From assembly GCF_002443255.2 (NCBI RefSeq), contig NW_019211454.1, forward strand, positions 24,256,782-24,320,781: DNA of 64,000 bases, in the 5' to 3' direction. The translations under genes were made by a program, and so were the position numbers. The notes beneath the pieces were generated by a model. It saw nothing but the letters and a program-made list of their open reading frames with translations, made no database searches and was not told the DNA's origin. Source of the stretch: Varroa destructor (Eukaryota; Arthropoda; Arachnida; Mesostigmata; Varroidae). Positions 60,678-64,000 of this stretch are shown here, in pieces; positions within the stretch are counted from its first letter, which is position 1, and each line of letters begins with the position of its first letter.

Positions 60678-62918
60678 CGGTGAAGGTGATTATCTATGGC
60701 GGCTATAGGTAACGATGCTTATTCTGATCTATCTAATGTTTTCAACTCCGTTCCTGTAGCAACAAAACGCGATCGCTGTCTAGCCGCCCAGCTGGCCATT
60801 CCACATCGAAGCTTTGTCAGACTACAAGCGACAAGAAAGCGGCAAATTACGCGCACACTGCCTGCTGACCCGCTTCGACGTCGTCCTTTCCTCTTCTGGC
60901 GTACACTTCACGGAAAACAAGAATATGAAGACAGTAGTGCGCTCGCAGGCGAAGCATGGGTGCGAGATGCGAGTGCGCCGCGGTAACGGGCAATCGCCGA
61001 TGCCTGTCTGAGAAGCAAAGTATAGAAACATCGCGAGTTTTGCAACGTAGAGACGGTAAGGAAAAGAACTCAAGTGGGGGTCAAAGGGGACGGAGAACTG
61101 ATGAGGGACACGATTCGAATAGCAACGCTAGACAAGTGAAGCAGAGTCAATGAAGACACTAGAGGCAGCAGTGGCAACCCAAGTCACTAAAATAATCGAC
61201 AGACCTACCGACTGGCCGTCCAGAATGCGCCAAAGTAGCTGTGATAGTCGTAGCAGTGCTACTACTGACAGAGTACGAAGCAGGAGAGAGTGGAATGTCA
61301 GTGAAATTTATCGAAGCACTCTCACTGCTTGCTAGTGCATCAAAGCAGCTTGCAGCAGTTCTTCGGCGTCTCGGGGCAACACCCGAGAGGATACCGGCAT
61401 GTCCCGCAAAAGAAGAGATGGACTTCTTTTCGTGCGTATGGACCAGCTTGCACACATCTATTGCACTAGTCAAGGCGCGGGTAGGATAACACTGGGTAGG
61501 ACTTACCCTCCTTAGACCATCATATATTTTTCTATCCCCTTTTCTTTTTAGATGGAAAAACGGAGATCTCAACATCGGCGAACCCAGGTGTTTGGTGGGG
61601 TGGCGGGCACAGCACACCAGCTTTAAGCAGCCGCACTGCAATAGCGGCCGCACAAAGCGAAGAATATATCCTATGGGGCAGGGCTCGAGCGCGTAAGCTC
61701 AAGGAAAACGGGAGTTCGTCATTTTGCACCTTCCTTTGGCGGAATATTGTTCCACAATGGGCATTCAATGGAAGAGCACTTTTGTGGAGAGTGCTGTGTA
61801 CAAGCAGAGACGCTAGCTGAAAACAGGGTAGAAATAACAAGCTACAGACGACACCGTGTGCAGATGTAAATGGGGTTTAAGGTATTTGTGGCCTACTCAT
61901 GTTTCGCTCGAGTTTACCTATATCTCTGTGCTAGGTGATACAAGGACCTTCAGGCTCTCAAGCCATCGATTACTTCCCTTTCGAGAGACGATAATTTTTA
62001 GCTAGCCAAAAGAAAAAAGCGTAGTCTGCAGTTCAAATTTACTGTCATCCTAGACGAAAATATGTGACCTCGACCATTTTCTGCGGTTAGTTGTATAGGA
62101 TTAGGCGACTCTTTGAGTAATAAAATACCCTAGCAGAGAAAATTGATTTGTTTCAAAGAAATGGAATAGCCATTACGGCATAAGAACTCGGTACTAAACA
62201 TATTTGGTATTTGGCGATATCGGTTGGTATCCTACGCGAGCAAGCTATTCAACAGCAAACGTTCTATCAAACATTTAATAGCGATAAATTCTGTTTCGCA
62301 TCATCTAGCAACCGTAATAAATAATCCCATTAAGTCAATTATCCGTACAGCATTCAATGTCGTACCATTTATTCCTTTCTTACGTCCTTGAGATCGTCAA
62401 ACTTTTCAGCGACACCACTCGTTGTACCGTCGGGCCTATAACATGAGCTGCTATTTTCAGTGAACTACAAACGGAAGTCAGTCTAGCTTTTCTGTGTTTG
62501 CATATACTAAACATCGACAAAGAAAATAATAAAAAGCAAGCATTTCTATTGCATGTACTGTGTGTACAACATTTTTGGATTCATGGTAAAAAAAAAATAC
62601 AAGATGCTGTATATGTGACCACAGTAAACTACATGCTTTAAGGATAGCTGTGGTTAGACGCTGTTGAGTTGATACGTCTTGACGATGCTTTGTAATGATG
62701 TTCTGAACTTTAATTTATATTACAATACTGTTGATAATCTTCCGCAAGTATCGCACAGATAGACCACTATGCTTCGGCTAAATTTATAAGTTATGTCTTG
62801 CATGTATTGCGTAACATAATAACATGTCGTTTGCTAAGACAAGGTTCTTGTCGGATTTCTCGTGGGTTAACATTAAAAAATTGATAATAAACAATAAGCA
62901 GACTTCCTTGCACAAGAA

Positions 62919-62948
62919 ACCATAAACGTTTGCACCATAAACGTTTCA
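62919..62948. repeat. 15-bp tandem duplication
   Basis: ACCATAAACGTTTGC followed directly by ACCATAAACGTTT. Two copies, nearly perfect. Confidence 0.75.
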
Positions 62949-63060
62949 ACTGCTATCCCACGATATTTCTATGCGTCACTAATATAGCCATAATATCCTA
63001 TGAGTTGCTATATAAATGTTATAAAAGGCGTACCTAAATACCGCTAGAGTAGTAAGTGTG

Positions 63061-63072
63061 TATATATATATA
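63061..63072. repeat. TA dinucleotide microsatellite
   Basis: Six TA units after a GTG-rich lead. Confidence 0.85.
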
Positions 63073-64000
63073 CAGGATTCAGCGCTTAAATTAATAATAA
63101 TTAGTACGCTTTCGAGATTGAGTGTAAATAAGAACGCACATATCAATGTATCTTTTTCGTGTTTTTTCAATGCTATCACCATTCAACGCGATGACAACTT
63201 TTGCTGGAGATCTAAAGGACCTACTAATAATTTACAAAATATTCCTTCTTTAATCCGCAACCAAGTTTGTAACAATAACCGTGTGTTAAGCTCCATTCGT
63301 AAGAACAAATTCCTTTAAATGTCGCTTAAAAAATTAATAATACATACAAAAAATGATAGCAGAATTAAATTTTGCACAAATAACAGTCTAAGGCGTGAAT
63401 ATTGCAAACAATCTCAGGACAAGCCACCGTTGGAGCGTATCGGAACGACCCAATCCTTTTCAAAACGGGCTTTAATTTGTATATTTAAGACTCAAATGTT
63501 CTAAAAATGCTTTCTTGAGCTCCTATACTGTTGAGGTTTGCACTATGGAGATCTTACTTACATTTTTCAACAGTCTCAGGAAAGCTGGCTATAACGTAAA
63601 TCACTGATTTCGCGAAAACAATAGAGTTTTCGATCTAGATAGCAGTTCGTCCGGCGCGGGAAAATTGAAGAATAGTTTGCTTTTCCTTAAATTTAAATAA
63701 TAAATAACTGCTACTTCGGACTCATAATATAGAGGCCTTAGCAGTTAAAGGACCGATCAGTCGAGAACTGATGTAAATTGTGCTCATTCAATTTCGGTGT
63801 ACATCCGCTGGCACACTGTAGGAGTGTCGACATTGAGTTTTTAGTCTGAGTAAAGGATTCGGCCGATTGTACGGTATGTCAGTGAACCTTCTTCTGCGCT
63901 ACTTGTCTTGCTGCAAGCGGGCGTGCCTTTATCGTCCAGCTGATTTGCATCTGTTGATATGCTGTTAGATACCAGTTGCGGGGCGCCGACGCTGAGTATT

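Larger units (their letters stand above)
58201..61900. other. GC-richer block with candidate secreted-protein exon
   Basis: Includes the candidate exon at 59436-59695, a YY1-like site at 60667-60677, a miR-184-like 22-mer at 61087-61108, and large overlapping frames on both strands around 60700-61840 (up to 164 codons, minus) that match no family I know. Confidence 0.4.
61901..64000. other. AT-rich non-coding DNA
   Basis: No supportable gene. Includes a 15-bp tandem duplication at 62919-62948 (unit ACCATAAACGTTTGC) and a TA run at 63061-63072. Short frames at 63058-63504 are low-complexity and unassigned. Confidence 0.5.

Noticed and set aside
60646..60699. ATG in a perfect Kozak context with a hydrophobic start (MVAVAVLAAIFG)
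   Set aside because: The frame stops after 18 codons and no convincing donor links it to a further exon. A TATA-like element lies only about 20 bases upstream, too close to give a 5' leader.
61159..61653. 164-codon minus-strand frame
   Set aside because: GC-rich low-stop region with competing plus-strand frames. No motif, signal or family match.
1..64000. CRISPR arrays, prokaryotic operons, rRNA genes and intact tRNA genes
   Set aside because: No regularly spaced direct repeats, no tightly packed genes and no recognisable rRNA or cloverleaf sequence on either strand.

Overview
This is 64 kb of eukaryotic, apparently mostly non-coding, nuclear DNA. The longest reading frame is only 174 codons and none of the long frames matches a family I recognise, which is about what random sequence of this composition would give. 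Nothing looks bacterial: no operons, no ribosome-binding-site spacing, no tRNA or rRNA gene. Low density of simple repeats, good-looking splice-site pairs, decayed tRNA-derived SINE heads, a Jockey/CR1/R1-like LINE relic, Helitron relics and a possible Tc1-like relic suggest an arthropod. A compact chelicerate (mite-like) genome would fit, but that is a weak inference and I cannot name a species. One 100-base run of N (45447-45546) marks an assembly gap inside a TA repeat.

Layout, judged by eye. GC-richer blocks with pyrimidine/purine strand asymmetry lie at about 1-900, 4100-7300, 9840-14060, 17450-27400, 42230-43400, 51900-53400 and 58200-61900. They hold many overlapping open frames on both strands, which is a composition effect, plus several YY1/Pho-like motifs, two G-quadruplex motifs and hairpins. 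AT-rich blocks lie between them, the largest being about 27400-42200 and 43400-51900. Every recognisable transposon protein relic lies in these AT-rich blocks.

Main identifiable content: (1) a Helitron helicase relic at 35730-36446 (+) with a preserved Walker A motif; (2) a second, weaker Helitron relic at 46332-46775 (-), from the part of the protein just upstream of the helicase; (3) a LINE reverse-transcriptase relic at 40400-41144 (-), with fingers, FxDFxxAFD, LLLND and a decayed YVDE catalytic box in order; (4) a tentative Tc1-like transposase relic at 28194-28597 (+); (5) an unassigned cluster of protein-like frames at 28928-30008 (+); (6) four tRNA-derived SINE-head relics; (7) a small array of a 27-bp unit in both orientations at 19456-19520 that can fold into two mutually exclusive hairpins.

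No intact gene can be supported. Three candidate exons (16448-16568 +, 32404-32743 -, 59436-59695 +) have splice-like boundaries and deserve transcript evidence. There is no set of genes here that can be shown to work together. The window is best read as intergenic or large-intron sequence with ancient mobile-element debris.
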